DNA from: Casuarina equisetifolia
Lineage: Eukaryota > Streptophyta > Magnoliopsida > Fagales > Casuarinaceae
Length of the DNA: 64,000 nucleotides
Reading direction: 5' to 3'
NCBI GenBank assembly: GCA_028551475.1
Contig: CM052361.1
Location: forward strand, 15,937,274 to 16,001,273
The position numbers were made by a program, and so were the translations under genes. Under the pieces are notes generated by a model that was not told the origin of the DNA, searched no databases, and worked only from the letters and a program-made list of their open reading frames with translations. Shown here piece after piece: positions 22,830-36,056 of this stretch; positions within the stretch are counted from its first letter, which is position 1, and the number at the start of each line of letters is the position of its first letter.

Positions 22830-24689
22830 TTGGGTGATACTTTGTTGAAGAGAAACTATAAAAATGACCATAACACACCACGTATTTTCTAGGTACATAA
22901 TCCCATGAGATTAAGATTTCGGAATAAGAGAATGGACCTTTTTTGGTTCCTAAGCGAATAGGAACTGAGCGAAAGCCTTAGGTGAAAATTTATAAAGATA
23001 CGGGCACACATAAACATGCAAAGGCTTCACAATTTAGGTTTGGTGGAATTTGGTCCAACTTAATGTACCCCCAGCCCTAGTTTCATTTGAATGTATGTGT
23101 TATAAAGTTCGCTTTTGAGAGGAAAACAATATTAATTTTGTATATATGTTTATATGTGTGAAAGTTTGTACGTGTACAGAAAGAGAAAGAGAGAGAGAGG
23201 GATGAACTATTTTTTCTAAGAGCAATTGAACTATGGAACTAAACGTTAAAAAGTGGAAAAAAATTATTAATTTGGTGTGAACTTTAGCTAACTGTTTTCT
23301 TAGACCTACCACAATTATTGTAACGGTGGCCAGGCTAGTTTGATGAGACACCAGGCACACGAGACAATCCTAGGTGATCAATTTTCATAATGGTAAGATT
23401 CTGGATTTCTACTTTGAAGTCGATGAAGTTGACACGGTCACAAATAAGGTCAAGATATTGCATTCATGATATGCTGTTACGTAAAGAAAGAGAGATTGAT
23501 ATCTACAATTATCTTAAAAAATATGTGGTAGATATTGGCAAAATATTATGTTAGACGCCCTTCTCACAACGTCTATTTATTTGAATATCGAGCTCAGATA
23601 TTGGATAAAGCCAAGTAGGTTTGCTTTTTTCTTTTTTTGGTTTTACCTTTTGTGGACACTTCGAAATGAATAAATATTTAATTCAGGTTTGGTTAAAGCT
23701 AATGGCTGTTAATCTAGAGTTTTGAATTACCAGAAGTAAGGGAAAGACATCAGAGAGAGGAAGGACGGGGATGAGGAATCAATGTCGTGATTCTTATTAC
23801 TAGGGAGTAATATTGTTTTGAAGTCCGAAGAAACACTGGGGGAAAAGGCTTAAGTTATCTTAGTATGGAAAGGGAACCTGGTTGTTTATGCATTGAGCTA
23901 AGATTCTGGCTGATGACAGTGAAATCATGTTGTGAGATATTTTAGTTAAATAGCGTAGAGAAGGCACCATTTGCTCCCACGGCGGTTAGATACACAATAA
24001 ACTACAAAATTCTCCTCACAGTCCTATTTTCCAGCAAGTTTCATAATTTCATTAAGCTCGTACCCCGAGAGAGTTTTTGAAATTCATATAGCTTAACTAT
24101 TCTTACTTTTGCAAAGAAAAAAAAAAGAAAAAGTTATAGATTTTTATTTTTCTATCTTTATGAGATTCCACGTAGGATTCCAGTTTTATTTTTTCAAAAC
24201 TTAACAGATAATCAATTAACTTCATAGCTCGTATTGTGACTTTTTCTAATTTCATTTTCTAGTCATTTATAGTTTTAGCTCTATTCTTCCAGAGTTTCTT
24301 GGATGATTTTTTTGTTTTTGTTTTTGTTTTTTTTTTGTTATTGGTAATTTTCACTATTTTGATCATGACAAAGATACAAAAGAAAAGGATTTGCTTATGT
24401 CCAGATTTATTTTGTGAATTTAGTTCATTATTATATTTACTCTTATCGATATATTTTATTATTGAACCTTTGAAGAAAAATCATCAACTCATTTGCTCAA
24501 ATATTGCGGAAATTTTGTCTATCACTATGCGTATACAATATGCAATATTTTTTGAAGAAAAACCATTAAAAGAATATGTTCGAATATTAGATTGGCTTAT
24601 TACTACATTTAGATGTTATGCAATATTTGATAGTCAAATTATTGAAATATTTGTTTAGATTAACCAAGCATCGTCTCTAATTAAGTTAA
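22830..24689. other. No recognisable gene
   Basis: A GA microsatellite lies at about 23178-23201. The 119-codon ORF at 24299-24658 opens with a low-complexity poly-T-derived Phe/Val run in very AT-rich sequence and has no family resemblance. No RNA gene or transposon domain was seen. Confidence 0.4.
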
Positions 24690-25100
24690 AAAAAATATTT
24701 GATCAAAGTTTCACTGAAGTTCATTAGTTAAATTTCTATATTTTGTGAAACAAAGTCTAAACAATGCTGTGCAGCATGATTCCTGGTTGAAACAACATTA
24801 CTGTGTGTTTTGACTTAACATGATTTTCAGACAAAACTACATCACCATTTGCGTTTTGTCTTAACTTAAGTTATACTCAAAAGAACACTACTGTGTACAT
24901 TTTGATTCACTACGATTTTTTTCCCCCAAAATGAAGTTACTCTGTGCATTTCACTATACCGTTTATGTTCAAAACAATGCCTATATGTGCATTTCAAACC
25001 TACGAAACTCACATTCAAAGCGATGTTGGTATGCACATTTTGACGTTGATTTTAAAACCAAGTAAGTGAACGACACCAACTCATTCAGGGTCGAAACGGG
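24690..25100. repeat. Possible decayed short-interval repeat array
   Basis: Variants of a short block resembling gtgtgcattttga recur about six times at irregular spacings of 30-80 bp (for example gtgtgttttgac, gtgtacattttgat, tgtgcatttcac, atgcacattttgac). It may be eroded sub-repeats of an LTR or an untranslated transposon region. The evidence is visual only. Confidence 0.3.
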
Positions 25101-28085
25101 AAAAGCTTCCCTACCCTGTGTATTTTCACTGGGTTAGGGCTTTGCCATTTTGTGTGAAATCCTACTGCTCCTCCCACTGTTGTGCTGTGTTGTCCTTCCA
25201 CTTGTAAATCGAATGTAATCTGAACGGATCTAAATGGGAAGTTCAGTGATCTTCAAGTGGTGGAGTAGGTTCTTCCAAAGGTGATGATTTTGAAAGGGAA
25301 AAAAGTGCTGTGTTCATATTATTCATTATGCTATCAATAGTTTATTTCATTGCATATTGGAAAAAGATTACTATGCATAAAGCTTGTCATCTTTTTGTAA
25401 AACGAAGCTAGAATTACTCTAAATCAAAAAAGGATAAGTTTTTAAGGTTTTTGGATTGTTGAAAGTTCTAAGGATTTTAAGGCTTACGGTTGTTTATCTT
25501 AAGTGTATTGTGTATTTAAGAGTGAAGGAAGTAGTGGAGTTAATTTCTTGGTGGGTGAGAAATTATGGTGAAAGTATAGATTTAGAGAATCTCTTTTAAT
25601 TAATTGTGAAATAGATTAGTAGAGTAACTCTATTTCTTTTTGTGGTAAAAGTGCTTATATAGAACTAAAACTATTGTTTAATTTTATCTATCACCTCTAT
25701 TTTATTGCATATTGCATGCAAATTACTCTTATTTTCTGTTTGCTCTCATACGTTTAAGAAATATGCCTTAAATGTCATTTGCGACTAGGTTTTGATGCTG
25801 ATCTACAACATTCTTTCAATGCCGTATGATTCAAAATTCACGTACACAATGGCATTCAAATGCCGTCACCACCACTAGTACATCTGAAAGTGAAATGCTA
25901 TTATAGATACTCTGTTTGCCACACATTTTGGACTAAAATATTTGTGTAAAATCTGCATAGTCCGATGTCTAACTCACCAGGAACTTTCTACTTATATATG
26001 GTCGATTTCTCTCAAACTAGTATCTATACGATCTAGTGAAATCATGGCGCGCATACTGCTGTTCACGACTAGCTGTATGGCACTCCACAAAACGCACAAC
26101 ATCAGATCAGCATAAGACGTCTCTCAACGTCCCTATTTCAAGACTAAAGAAGCAACTTAATGGAGTGCTGCCATTTTAAAGTACACAAAAGTAAAGGTAC
26201 GCTTTTATCGATCGATCTGTCTGCTTGGCCATTTTGGGCGTTTTCTGTTCGAAGGGTCTGGACATGCAAAAGCTGTCCCGTTCATTCTCATGCAAGGGAC
26301 CGATCTCAGTAGCGTTTTGTCATGCGTGGCTGGATCAAAAAGCTATTTCCCACTAACGGGAAGATGATCTGTCGTTTAACCGATCGTTTCAAACAAGGGC
26401 AAGAGCTGGGGAAACACTTCAAAAAAAAATTCCGTTTTGAAAGTGAAAATCGTAATACTCGTTATTACTTGAAATACTTTGTGTATTCTTGTGCTCTTCA
26501 GTGTGATGAAGCGGTTATCACGTCTATTCTGTACTGTTGCACTGAAATCTGAAAACCTAGAAACGTAAGGTTTGCGATTGATACTATCTTTCTTCAGAGA
26601 GGAGTGGGCTACTATCTGTAACTACATAATCTGTTCATTGTGGGCTACTTGATTAGTGGAAAATCCATTGTAATGCTGACTATGCCAACGTAGAAAACAT
26701 AGTATTGTAAGCATGAAATATATGTGACCTTGTGTCAACATAAAACTTATTGAATACTGTGCATATTAAATATTCAATTTTTTTTAATGGTTATTTTGAA
26801 GTACACATATTCAAACGTTTCCATAAGCAACTCGTACTATTATATTTCTTCATAAGCTAGTTGAATTAATGCGGAAAATATATGTGGGATCATTCCGCAT
26901 ACTGCAACCTGCTGCCGGGACATGTGATCTGTTCGCTCAATTGGAAAAGGAAAAAAAAGGGCATGGAAAAAGAACTTTGCTGCACTACAATTCATCGAGG
27001 AGGAAAAAGTGAATCTTGCATAAACGCTGCAAGTAAAGAGCAAAAATTTGCTCACTCTATCCTTGAATTAAGTACCGTACAATGTGTTGTAATAAATGTA
27101 ACGGGAACAGAATAGTTTCTGACCTACTACACAGGGAAATGCAAGGATTAAGACGCCTCTGACAAGGAGAGGTGCACCGACTTAAGGAAAAAAGGGAGGG
27201 GCTGAATGTTTGCTGTATGTATTACCGAAGGGCAAGAAAATAGATCTGTTCCTACAAAACGTTACTGTTGTGCATTAAGTGAAAAGGAAGAGAAAATAGC
27301 TGTTTAACTTCAAGGGTTGAGACACACCATTTGTATTAATGAAACGCACGTCAAGGAGAAGAAACACACCGTTTAACTAAAGAAAAAGCAGGAGAGAGCT
27401 CAGTTGGATGGCTTTCGCTTTTCACATATGCAACGCTTGTTCAACTGAAGAAAGAGGAGGGAGAAAAAGGCTATTGTTCACGTGAAAACCTTTGCGTTAC
27501 CATCTTTGGCAGAAAACGGCACCAAACCAAAGATGAAGATTTGTTGGTCGATTTTGAAGAAGCATTAGCCAACGGTAACGTTCTGAAGTTATTTTGAGCA
27601 GTAGCTATTTGTTTGGGTAAGATTGAGAAGAGAAGTTAGAACCAATTTGGGTATGCTTTGAGAAATCATTTGACCTTGAAGCTAACGGTTAGACTTTGTT
27701 AAATCACTCTAAGTTAGACTTGTATATTCCTAGATTTAGCTTTATTTCCTATTATTGTTGGAATATTGTGTAGATTTCAAGAAAGGAGAAAAATTTAGGG
27801 CTTATCTAAAAATATACACTTGTTTTCCTTAAGTTATATTTGTCAAAATTTGGCTTGGGAGAAGCTGTAATGCATTCTGGATGCACGAGTTTGTGCATCA
27901 ATTTATTGAGTTCTAGAAATTGGATTTGTATAAAATAAGTGATAAGTGAATTTCTTGTAGATCTAGTTTAGATTTAGTGGAACTACGCTTGCATAAGTTT
28001 GGGTAAGGGAATAATGGATGTAGGTGCCATTTGGAGGGCCAAACCATCTTAACATTTTGTGTTATGGCATTGTATGATCTAAGTA
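25101..28085. other. No recognisable gene
   Basis: Several short plus-strand ORFs (26322-26552, 26882-27115) lie in sequence of mixed composition, but neither shows a known domain or a coherent exon chain. No structural RNA was recognised. Confidence 0.35.
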
Positions 28086-28535
28086 TGCAATCCCTCAACA
28101 TTTAACAATAGTTTGGGTGGCAATGCATAATTGACTTACTACAAAAGGTAGACTCCACTATTTAGGAAATTTTGAAAATAAAGATTGTTATTTGTGTAAT
28201 GCAATTGATGAATCTCAAGAACAAATTTTCCCAAATTGTCAACTTTCAATGGTAGTTTGTGCAAGACTAGAGACCCTACTAAATGTGATGTCATCATACA
28301 TATCATGATACTCAAGGATCAACTAATTCCTTCACTATGCAAGAGAGAAAGGTTTTTAGACATGTATACTTAGCTTTGTGCTTGCATCCTTTGTTTATAT
28401 TATTTGGAATAAAAGAAATAATAAGATCTTTAAAAATGATATGATTTCATAATGCATAATTCTTGAAGCCATTAAAAAAATTTTAAGAGATAGATTTTAT
28501 TTTTAAAAGAAATCCCAAAATAGTTGAAAACTTAT
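28086..28535 (+). pseudogene. L1-type LINE 3' end (zinc-binding RT tail)
   Basis: Plus-strand reading with a few breaks gives IPQHLTIVWVAMHN, LTTKGRLHYLG, CYLCNAIDESQEQIFPNC and, near the end, ASFVYIIWNKRNNKIFKN followed by an ILEAIKKILRDRF block. This is the order of the zinc-binding region after the reverse transcriptase in plant L1 LINEs (CxxC...HxxxxC followed by VYxIWxERNxRIF). The His of the zinc box is replaced by Gln. The endonuclease and RT are absent, consistent with a 5'-truncated insertion. Confidence 0.75.
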
Positions 28536-29472
28536 ACACCCTACAAACTTGGAGACTTGATGATACCATTTTAGACAATTTTTGATTTGATGTGGTGTTA
28601 TATGGTCTCATCATAGAGGAATGCCCCTAAGCTTCATGTAATGATCATTGGTATATGTTAAATTTTACTTATAACAAAGTCTTGTGTTATTATGTGAATT
28701 GTCTACTATTTTCTGCACTTTAATTTTTGATTTATATATTTAATTCTTCTTTTGAATTTCCTTGTACTAATATATATTATGATTTTTCTAAAAAACACAA
28801 AGAAAGGCCCTTAGATATAATTATAAATTAAATTTCAAACCCCCCTTCTTCAAATTACTACCAAAAAGGTAAGAAATAGTTTTTGAGATGAGTATTTGTA
28901 AACAAATTGAAATGTTGTTGAGCTCAAAATTGATCATATATTGCATTGATTTCCTTATATGTGATATAGTGCAAGGTTGAAATGAACTGCTATTAAGTTT
29001 GATTTGCAATGCATTTTTGAAACATGATTGTTAACTACTTGACCAATTTTAACTAAAGTTAGAAAACTCTTAAAGATAATTAAAAAGTTCATAACCCAAT
29101 TCAACTTCTCTTTCTTAAGTTGCCTAAATCTAACAACTTTTGATTGAGATTGAAATCACAAAGTTTAAAAATCCTTTATTGTCAAATTCTTTTTCGAAAA
29201 AAAAATAAAAGACTTTTTTTCAAACATTGAATTCAAATCCCTTTTTCAGTTCCCTAAGTATCCAAAGGTTTCTTTTCCTTTAAACAACGTAAATCTAATT
29301 TTCTAATTTTGCATACTTCATATTTTGATTAACAATAACTTGGAAAACCTTACCTATTGGTAATAAAATTTAGGACTTTACCATGTCTTCTTCTCTTAGA
29401 ACAAATCCTAATCTTTATTAATTTAAGCAATCTTATTAAATTTTAAAAAATAGAGTGACAGAGTCTATAATT
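28536..29472. other. AT-rich DNA, LINE tail and unassigned sequence
   Basis: The left part probably belongs to the 3' untranslated tail of the LINE. No clear poly(A) or TSD was found, and nothing else was recognised. Confidence 0.35.
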
Positions 29473-30560
29473 CTAGTTCATGAGATTGGTATAAATGGTA
29501 ACTAAAGAAATAATTGATTGCATATAAGCTATCTGTTTTAGGTGGTATAGGCTACAATCAATTGTTCCCTGAAGGAGATTTAGCCCCATTGTGAGATTTT
29601 GTCCAACATAAAAATTAAGGTAAAATAGAATAACACAACTGTTATCCCATATAAATTGAGAAACAAATAATAATTTTTTTAATAATGAAGGGACAACTAG
29701 CACATTTGATATTTTATAATTATAAGGATTAGTTAAATTACTAGTATGGGAGATGGGGAAGACCTTACCATCACCTGTAGTCACCTACTGATTGCCCTCA
29801 TAGGAGATGAGGTTGTCAAGGCCCATTGGATCATTGCTAACATGGCTATTGGCTCCTAAGTTAAGGAACCAATTAGAGTTTTGGTGGACTAAAGAAGGTA
29901 CTCCAAAGAAAAATTGAGCTCAAGGAGTAATAGTTTGTTGCTTGTTATGATAAGTTTGTGAGATAACAAGCACATGATATTGGTCTTAAGAGAGGCATGC
30001 TCGACACTAGGTTACTTGGTATCCTAACAGCCAACAAAGTTAGCACTTCAACTATGCACCGATGGCCACCACTAGAGAGAAGAAATCATCCACCAACAAG
30101 GGCCATCATCTAACATGGAGGAGCTCGAGGGCATTGTCCATAATGATTCTATCAAATAGCCTTGTGTTGCCATAGTGGTCATGAATAGTAGGTTTAGTAA
30201 CAAATGTAACCAAAGTGGCTTGTGTTTGTTTTATAAGATTGATTGTGGCTTCCTAGGATAACAAAAGACCCTAAAGGTCTTCATAGGTTAGTTGGTTCGT
30301 CCTAGTGTGAATGGCAATCACTATTGCTAGGAGGTTTAGGGAGCATCCAACATACAAAAAAGGTGTGTGAGGTACTCATTATTCAAGACCAGTTTGCCAA
30401 TAGCTTCTAGTTGATCAACTAGGGAATCAATTTTCTAGAGGAATTCCATCATAGAGCAATGGCCTTTGGTGATAGATCAAAGGCAAAGTCACAAGGAGGA
30501 GGCATGGGCAGTGCTTTGTGCAAAAAAATTCAAACTCTAAGGCTTTCTAGACTTTTATAG
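29473..30560 (-). pseudogene. Decayed copia gag and protease/pre-integrase fragment (non-Sirevirus)
   Basis: The minus-strand ORF at 29473-29784 starts TTGDGKVFPISHTSNL and continues NVLVVPSLLKKLLFVSQF, the block after the copia protease. Upstream readings (with breaks) give FLNLGANSHVSNDPMGL, aligning to the DTGATxHVT active site, where the catalytic Asp is replaced by Asn. Further upstream is a gag segment, NQLTYEDL followed by GLLLS. The wording differs from the Sir elements and resembles Ale/Retrofit-type copia. No LTR was identified. Confidence 0.7.
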
Positions 30561-32469
30561 ATGTCTTAAGGTTGGATAATGCAAAGACAATAAAATTTGA
30601 AGTAATGTTCAAAATCCATCCCAACATTATATCTAATCATGGTTGTACCAATCAAGGTATGTTGGATTCATAATCCAAATGATTAATCCTATAGCATTTG
30701 TGTTGATCATGCATTCATAAGGGCACAATAAGGAAGCATCAAGAAGATAATGCAAATCATTAGCTCAAAGGTTAGCAACAATCCTTGCCTTCTAAACTAA
30801 ATAGCTAGCACATTCTAGCTGGAAGCCAATACTAGGAACAAAGACATTTCTAGTGGTAGGATTTCAAATTGCATAAGCAAAGTTAAAGATGATGATGTTT
30901 TAGGCCATTTCAAATAGGGATTAGGGAAATTGGTTATGAAGGTTGATGATACCAAGATAAAAGAGAAATTTCAAGAAACCATAGGGAGTCTCAAAATTTA
31001 TCTTCAACCAAATAAGAATACCAAGAACACAAGTAATAGGAAATGCAAGGTTTCATATTGGATGAATCAATTATATAGAACATTGAGAACTTATAAAGAA
31101 AACAACCTTACACTAGAATAGAAATTGGGCTTGTGAATTAAGTGACCAATTCATTATTTGCAAGAATGAATTTGGTTTTTGGAAAGATTTCTTTAAAGAT
31201 TCGAAACTATTCCATAGTCATAATATTTTGGTTACAAATCATTGACATTTTTGTTCTAAATAATGGTACATGAACTCTTACCTTGAACCAACTTTCCTTT
31301 TGTGTCTAGTTAACTCCTCCAATGACAAAGGTTGTTAACTCAAGTAAACTAATATTTTTTATAATGATTCCATGAACATTACATAATTGTTATATTTAAT
31401 TTTTTATAGCATTAAGTTAACATTATGCACTCATTTATGGAGAGATTATTATGACTATATATTCATGGACTTAATTTTCATGCTCTAGCATGATTACCTT
31501 GATCAGAAAAATAAGGAGGCTCGAGTAAAAAGGAAGCCTATGCAGCCTTGTTCATGGAGAAGCCCATGTAGTTGTGATGTGGACTAACATGAAAAACCCA
31601 ACTAAAGAGAACCTATGGGTGAAAGACTTAAGGTAGATCCAAAAAGGGAGATGTGGCAAATATATTTCAAATGAGTGATGTTGCCTTTGCCATGTTAAAG
31701 ATTTAATTCGGCGACACTGTACTACTTGGAAAAGTAAAAGTTGTTATTTTTCCTTAATCTAGATGCAAAATCCAAGCAAAAAATAAAACTTCTCGAAGCT
31801 TTCTATCTCTCTCGTTTTGCAATGACAATGAAAGAACTCCAATAGCTTCTGAATTGCTTAACAATTATTAAAAGATTTGATTAATGTTACAACAAGCATC
31901 TTCTCTCAAGAATAAAAGGAAAAAATTGTAAAGAGGCCATGTTTGCTGAAAAAGATCAATATGCAAGTTCACTATGCTACAACATTGTGTGAAATCTACA
32001 AAAACTATTAGTCACTATGATAAGTTGGATATTATCATTAAATCCTATGTTGCATAGGTTTATTCTTGTTGATATGAAAAGAAACAAACACCCTAAATCT
32101 GTGATTGAACTTAGATGTTATGTGTTTCTTAAATTTGATCCTTATTATATGTCTATGTGCTAATCTATAAAGGAATCAAATAGTTTATGCTTGGCTGATG
32201 TACCTTTAAGAAATTACTTATTGTAATTTCTACATTGAATATAGTTGGCACCTTTGACATATTGTCAAAGGAGATGAGTTAGAGAATTCCTCCAATCACT
32301 TAAAATATATGTGCATAGTGCTCTAGTTCTTTTACTTGATTAAGATAGTTAATCATTCTAAGTTTCAAAAATTCATCTGCTTGTGTGGTTTAGTTATTGT
32401 TTGTGTAACTAAACTACTTTATATTACATATACATGCACTATAACTGTATCATCATCAATGATTTGTGT
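30561..32469. other. No recognisable gene; probably gag start and LTR sequence of old copia elements
   Basis: Very AT-rich, with no conserved domains. The right part should contain the Sir5 5' LTR, whose 3' end is at 32552, but I could not fix its start. The left part probably holds the N-terminal gag of the 29473-30560 copia fragment. Confidence 0.35.
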
Positions 32470-32552
32470 AATTACGTAAATTAAGTTTATCAAAAAGATA
32501 AAAACAAAGAAACTTATTTCACCCCTCTCTTAGGTTGGTTAGGAACCCAACA
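32470..32552 (+). repeat. Sir5 5' LTR, 3' end
   Basis: Ends cacccctctcttaggttgg...acccaaca, parallel to the Sir4 LTR end at 52650-52687 (cctcttaggttgc...atccaaca). It is immediately followed by a primer site and gag. The LTR start was not located. Confidence 0.65.
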
Positions 32553-32554
32553 AA

Positions 32555-32568
32555 GGGTATCAAAGCCC
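32555..32568 (+). other. Sir5 primer-binding site
   Basis: GGGTATCAAAGCCC, close to the TGGTATCAGAGCC site complementary to initiator tRNA-Met used by many copia elements; it directly follows the LTR end. Confidence 0.7.
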
Positions 32569-32611
32569 AAACTTTGAATATCTAAACTAAGTTTAGAGTA
32601 TTAGAGTGTCT

Positions 32612-34163
32612 TGGCAACCAACTTACAAACTATTTTGCCATTTAATAAGTCTCCCCTTTTTATAGGACAAACTATAACTATTAGAAAACCATGATGAAAG
32701 TATGGCTTATGGGAAATGATTTAAAGACCTAGAAAATTATTATTACTAGTGTTAAGATCCCTAAAAAGGAGGTGAAAAAATGGACTAATGAGAAAGGTCA
32801 GCTTTTGAAAACAAACTATAAGGCCATGACACACCTTTATTTAGCACTATCTTAGTAGAAAACAATCATATCTCTACTTATACCAAAATAAAAGAAATAT
32901 GGGATAAATTGGAAGTTATACATAAAGGTGTAGAAAGAGTAAATGCCACTAAGATTTAGATACTCACCTACGATTATAAGTTATTTAGGATGAAACCTAT
33001 TGAAAAATAGGAGAGATGTTTGGCAAATTCACTAATATCATTACTAGTCTTAAACTTCTAGGAAAATCATATAAAATGATAAATTGGTCAATAAAATACT
33101 AAGTTATTTAGCTTAATCTTGGGATCCTAAGAAAATTGGCATTGAAGAAGTTTAATATCTAAATAATCTATCCCTAGATGAGCTACTAAGATCTTTACAA
33201 ACACATGTGCTGACACCAATTAGAAAAGGAAAAGAAAAGGAAAAGGTTAAGATTAGTAGTAGTAAGAACATAGCCTTTGGGTAGAAAAGCCTAGTAGTGA
33301 TTTAGATGATTTAAAAGATGAAATTGCCATGGTAGCTAGGAAACTTAGGCAACCTAGAAAGAAGGAAAAATTTAGGAACAACAACAACTATAAAAGAAGA
33401 AAAAATAATGATGAAGAAATCCATTTTGAAAGCAAGAAACTTGTGCTTATTCGTACTAATTGTCCAAAGTTGAAAAAGAAACTTGAAAAGATGATAGGAA
33501 AAGTAAAAGAAAAGCCATGGTGACTACCTAAGATGATAACTTTTCATCCAAAGAAGAAAAAGAAGAAAAATCAATGGCTAAGATATGCATTGTAGCAAAA
33601 TGTGATAAAGCTACTCTGTCTAGATTACCTTTTAAAAAGGATGATGAAGATATTTCAAGCTTATGATTGATGTTAGCCACCAACAACTCATGTAATGAGG
33701 TAATAAATTCTGATCCATATGATGATAATGAACTTGTACTACTTATGATGATTTATTAGAGAAGTTTGAAAAACCAAGCAAAAATTTTATACTCTTGAAA
33801 AAGAAAAGTGATGCATGCAAAAAGGAACTAAAATCTGTAAAACTAGAAAATAATGAAATAAAAATGAGCTTGCAACTAAAGATGATGGTATAGAGCTAGC
33901 TAAAGCTAAGGCAAAGATTGCTAGACTTGGAAAAGAAAATGCAACATTGCTGGAAAAATCAAAACCTGCTAAAAAAGATGAAATCATCAAATTAAGAGAG
34001 GAAAATGCAATGCTAACTGAAAAAGTTAGAACTGTAAAGAAAGACTAAGAGAAACTAACATTGTTATAAATAACTTTACCAAGTGTAGCAAGCTACTAGG
34101 TAGGATACTTAGCTCATAACAAGGAATATATGATAAAGCTAGGATAGGTTATAAAGTAGAACA
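32612..34163 (+). pseudogene. Sir5 gag remnant
   Basis: A plus-strand decayed Sirevirus-type Gag. Readable blocks include KVWLMGNDLKT, KKEVKKWTNEKGQ, DKLEVIHKGVERV, TYDYKLFRMKP, the basic MVARKLRQPRKKEKFR stretch with CP of the zinc knuckle remaining (33329-33523), a Lys/Glu-rich coiled-coil-like segment (33880-34040) and finally RILSSQQGIYDKARIGYKVE. The first Cys pair of the knuckle is gone and there are many stops. It is cut at 34163 by the start of the Sir4 LTR. Confidence 0.8.
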
Positions 34164-34409
34164 TGTTGGAATATTTTAATATTTTGATAATGAAAAATAG
34201 GGAATTATAATATAAGAATATTATAATTAAAATCATTGTTGTTTATTTATAAGAAAATTGATTTGAATTCTTGTAGGAAAATGGGAAAATAAATGTTGGA
34301 CCATTTAGTGCAGTCCAAAACTAGAAGCCCAGTGCAAAGTGCAACCCAAATATGGTACTGTGCGCGACCCAACCTAATTCACAAATAGACTCTGCAAAAG
34401 AGTGACCTA
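34164..34409 (+). repeat. Sir4 5' LTR, first segment
   Basis: Starts TGTTGGAATATTTT within the Sir5 gag; the preceding 5 bp are gaaca. Together with 42755-42993 and 51407-52687 it makes an LTR of about 1.77 kb that ends ATCCAACA next to a primer site and gag. The three pieces are separated by Sir2 and Sir3, each with a TSD. Confidence 0.7.
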
Positions 34410-36056
34410 TGTTAGCTTTTATGGCTTAATAAGAAGGGGGAGTTGAATTGTTATTGTACCAAATCTATGCTTTTGTATGATATAAAAAATTCAATCAATT
34501 AATTTAACAATTTATATGATAATAAGAAATCAAACAAATAGAATTATTTAAGCAAGTGAAGAGTAAGAGAATCAACACCCAATTTACCATGGTGGTTTGG
34601 CACTTTATCTTAGAGTCCTACGTCCACCCTCGTCTCCTTCAATCCAATCGATTGAAGTCACCTTTACTCAACTAGATTAGGAGAACACGTTCTCCTTAAT
34701 CCAAATAATTTCTTCTCAAAGGAATTCTCAAGTCCGAATACAGATTACGATCAAAAGATCATATATAGTAGCAAATCCCTAAATAATATGTTAGTTTATG
34801 GGATATTGCTAATCAGAAAAGCTATTCAAGCATATATATCAAGATACAGAGCTTCTATCATGAAATCCCCAATTTGAATAAATTAGGGTTTTGGATTTTC
34901 CTCAAAATTTATGTTCAGTAAATGTTTATAAGTGAAATCAGCACATAAATAATGTTATACAAGCTATGATTGAGTATATAATCAAAGATCAATGTAGATA
35001 ATCGAATGTCACCAAACACTTGTGAGTCACCGAGATATGAGCAAACTCAAATCAAATAGTAGGTAAGCTTAAGAGACTTTCTTCATAAAGAGAACACTTC
35101 AAATAGATGTAAATCATCAAGAGAAAATCTTCACACACACATCTCCTTTAAATAGGAAGCAGATCTAGGGCCTTTTAGGATCAAACCTGAACCATAAGCT
35201 TCTTTCCATTAGGAATAGTAGGCTATCTATCAAATCAACCTTATATCAACCTTCAAAGCTAGAACCGACCGTTCTGATAGCCCGTCCTCTCCAAAATCCT
35301 CTCATTGAGGTTTTGGCGTTTGAGAGAAGCAAAGATGACATCGGGGACGAGTGAAGCGGGTATGGCAGACTCATCGAGAGATAGAGACCTCTTATGTGCT
35401 TCTTTAAGTGAGACGACGTCGTGGCAAGGGCACTTCTCTGATGGTCAAGACGACATCGTGGCAAGGGCGCTTTTCTAATGGAAAAGACGACACCGTAGCG
35501 CGAGGAGACTTCAGGAAGGTCAGGTTGACACGAGCTTGGGCTGCATCACATAGTCTCAGTCTAACAACAAAGGGTCTAGTCCAATAATAAAAGATCTAGC
35601 AGATAGACACGGTCCGATATCAATAGGATCCAAAGTTTAATTATGTAAACACAGTCCAAAAATATGATCTTTTACAAAGTTCATATTTTGGTGTATTACA
35701 TATATTGACTTTGAACTAATATCAAGATAGAGTTAATGCCCCTAATGTTCCTACAATTACATTAAACCAAGTATCATATTCCTAAATAAAATATATTCAA
35801 ATATATTCTATTTCTTAAATGAATATTCAAATAATCAATTTATTCAAATATTCAAATATATGTCACAAGAACTTTAAGAATATGCTTTATGAAGGAATGT
35901 AGAAACTCAGTTACTTTATAATATCATTAATTGATATTATAATTTGTACACCTTTTACTTCCTATAATTTTTCTTTTTACACATATAAAAACATATTTTA
36001 AGAATTGATATTTACCAAAAATATTTTTAGTCACAACAAAACCCTATTTTCCAACA
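34410..36056 (-). repeat. Sir2 3' LTR
   Basis: 1647 bp, TG at 34410 and CA at 36056 on the plus strand; in the sense direction it begins TGTTGGAAAATAGG. It pairs with 41083-42749. It contains a CpG-rich sub-repeat block at 35411-35500. Confidence 0.93.
35411..35500. repeat. CpG-rich 37-bp sub-repeats in Sir2 3' LTR (about two copies)
   Basis: Units built on acgacatcgtggcaagggcg followed by ttctctgatggtcaag. The first unit contains the palindrome GACGTC. The 5' LTR has one more unit (42067-42195). Confidence 0.8.

Noticed and set aside
22374-22848. 130- and 86-codon ORFs with repeated segments as a repeat protein
   Set aside because: The repetition is explained by the 166-bp DNA duplication, which is not a multiple of three, so the two copies are read in different frames.
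24299-24658. 119-codon ORF as a membrane protein
   Set aside because: Its hydrophobic start comes from a poly-T run in very AT-rich DNA; no family resemblance and no promoter or splice support.
26322-26552. 76-codon basic ORF as a gene
   Set aside because: No recognised domain, no splice partner, and length expected by chance in 19 kb.
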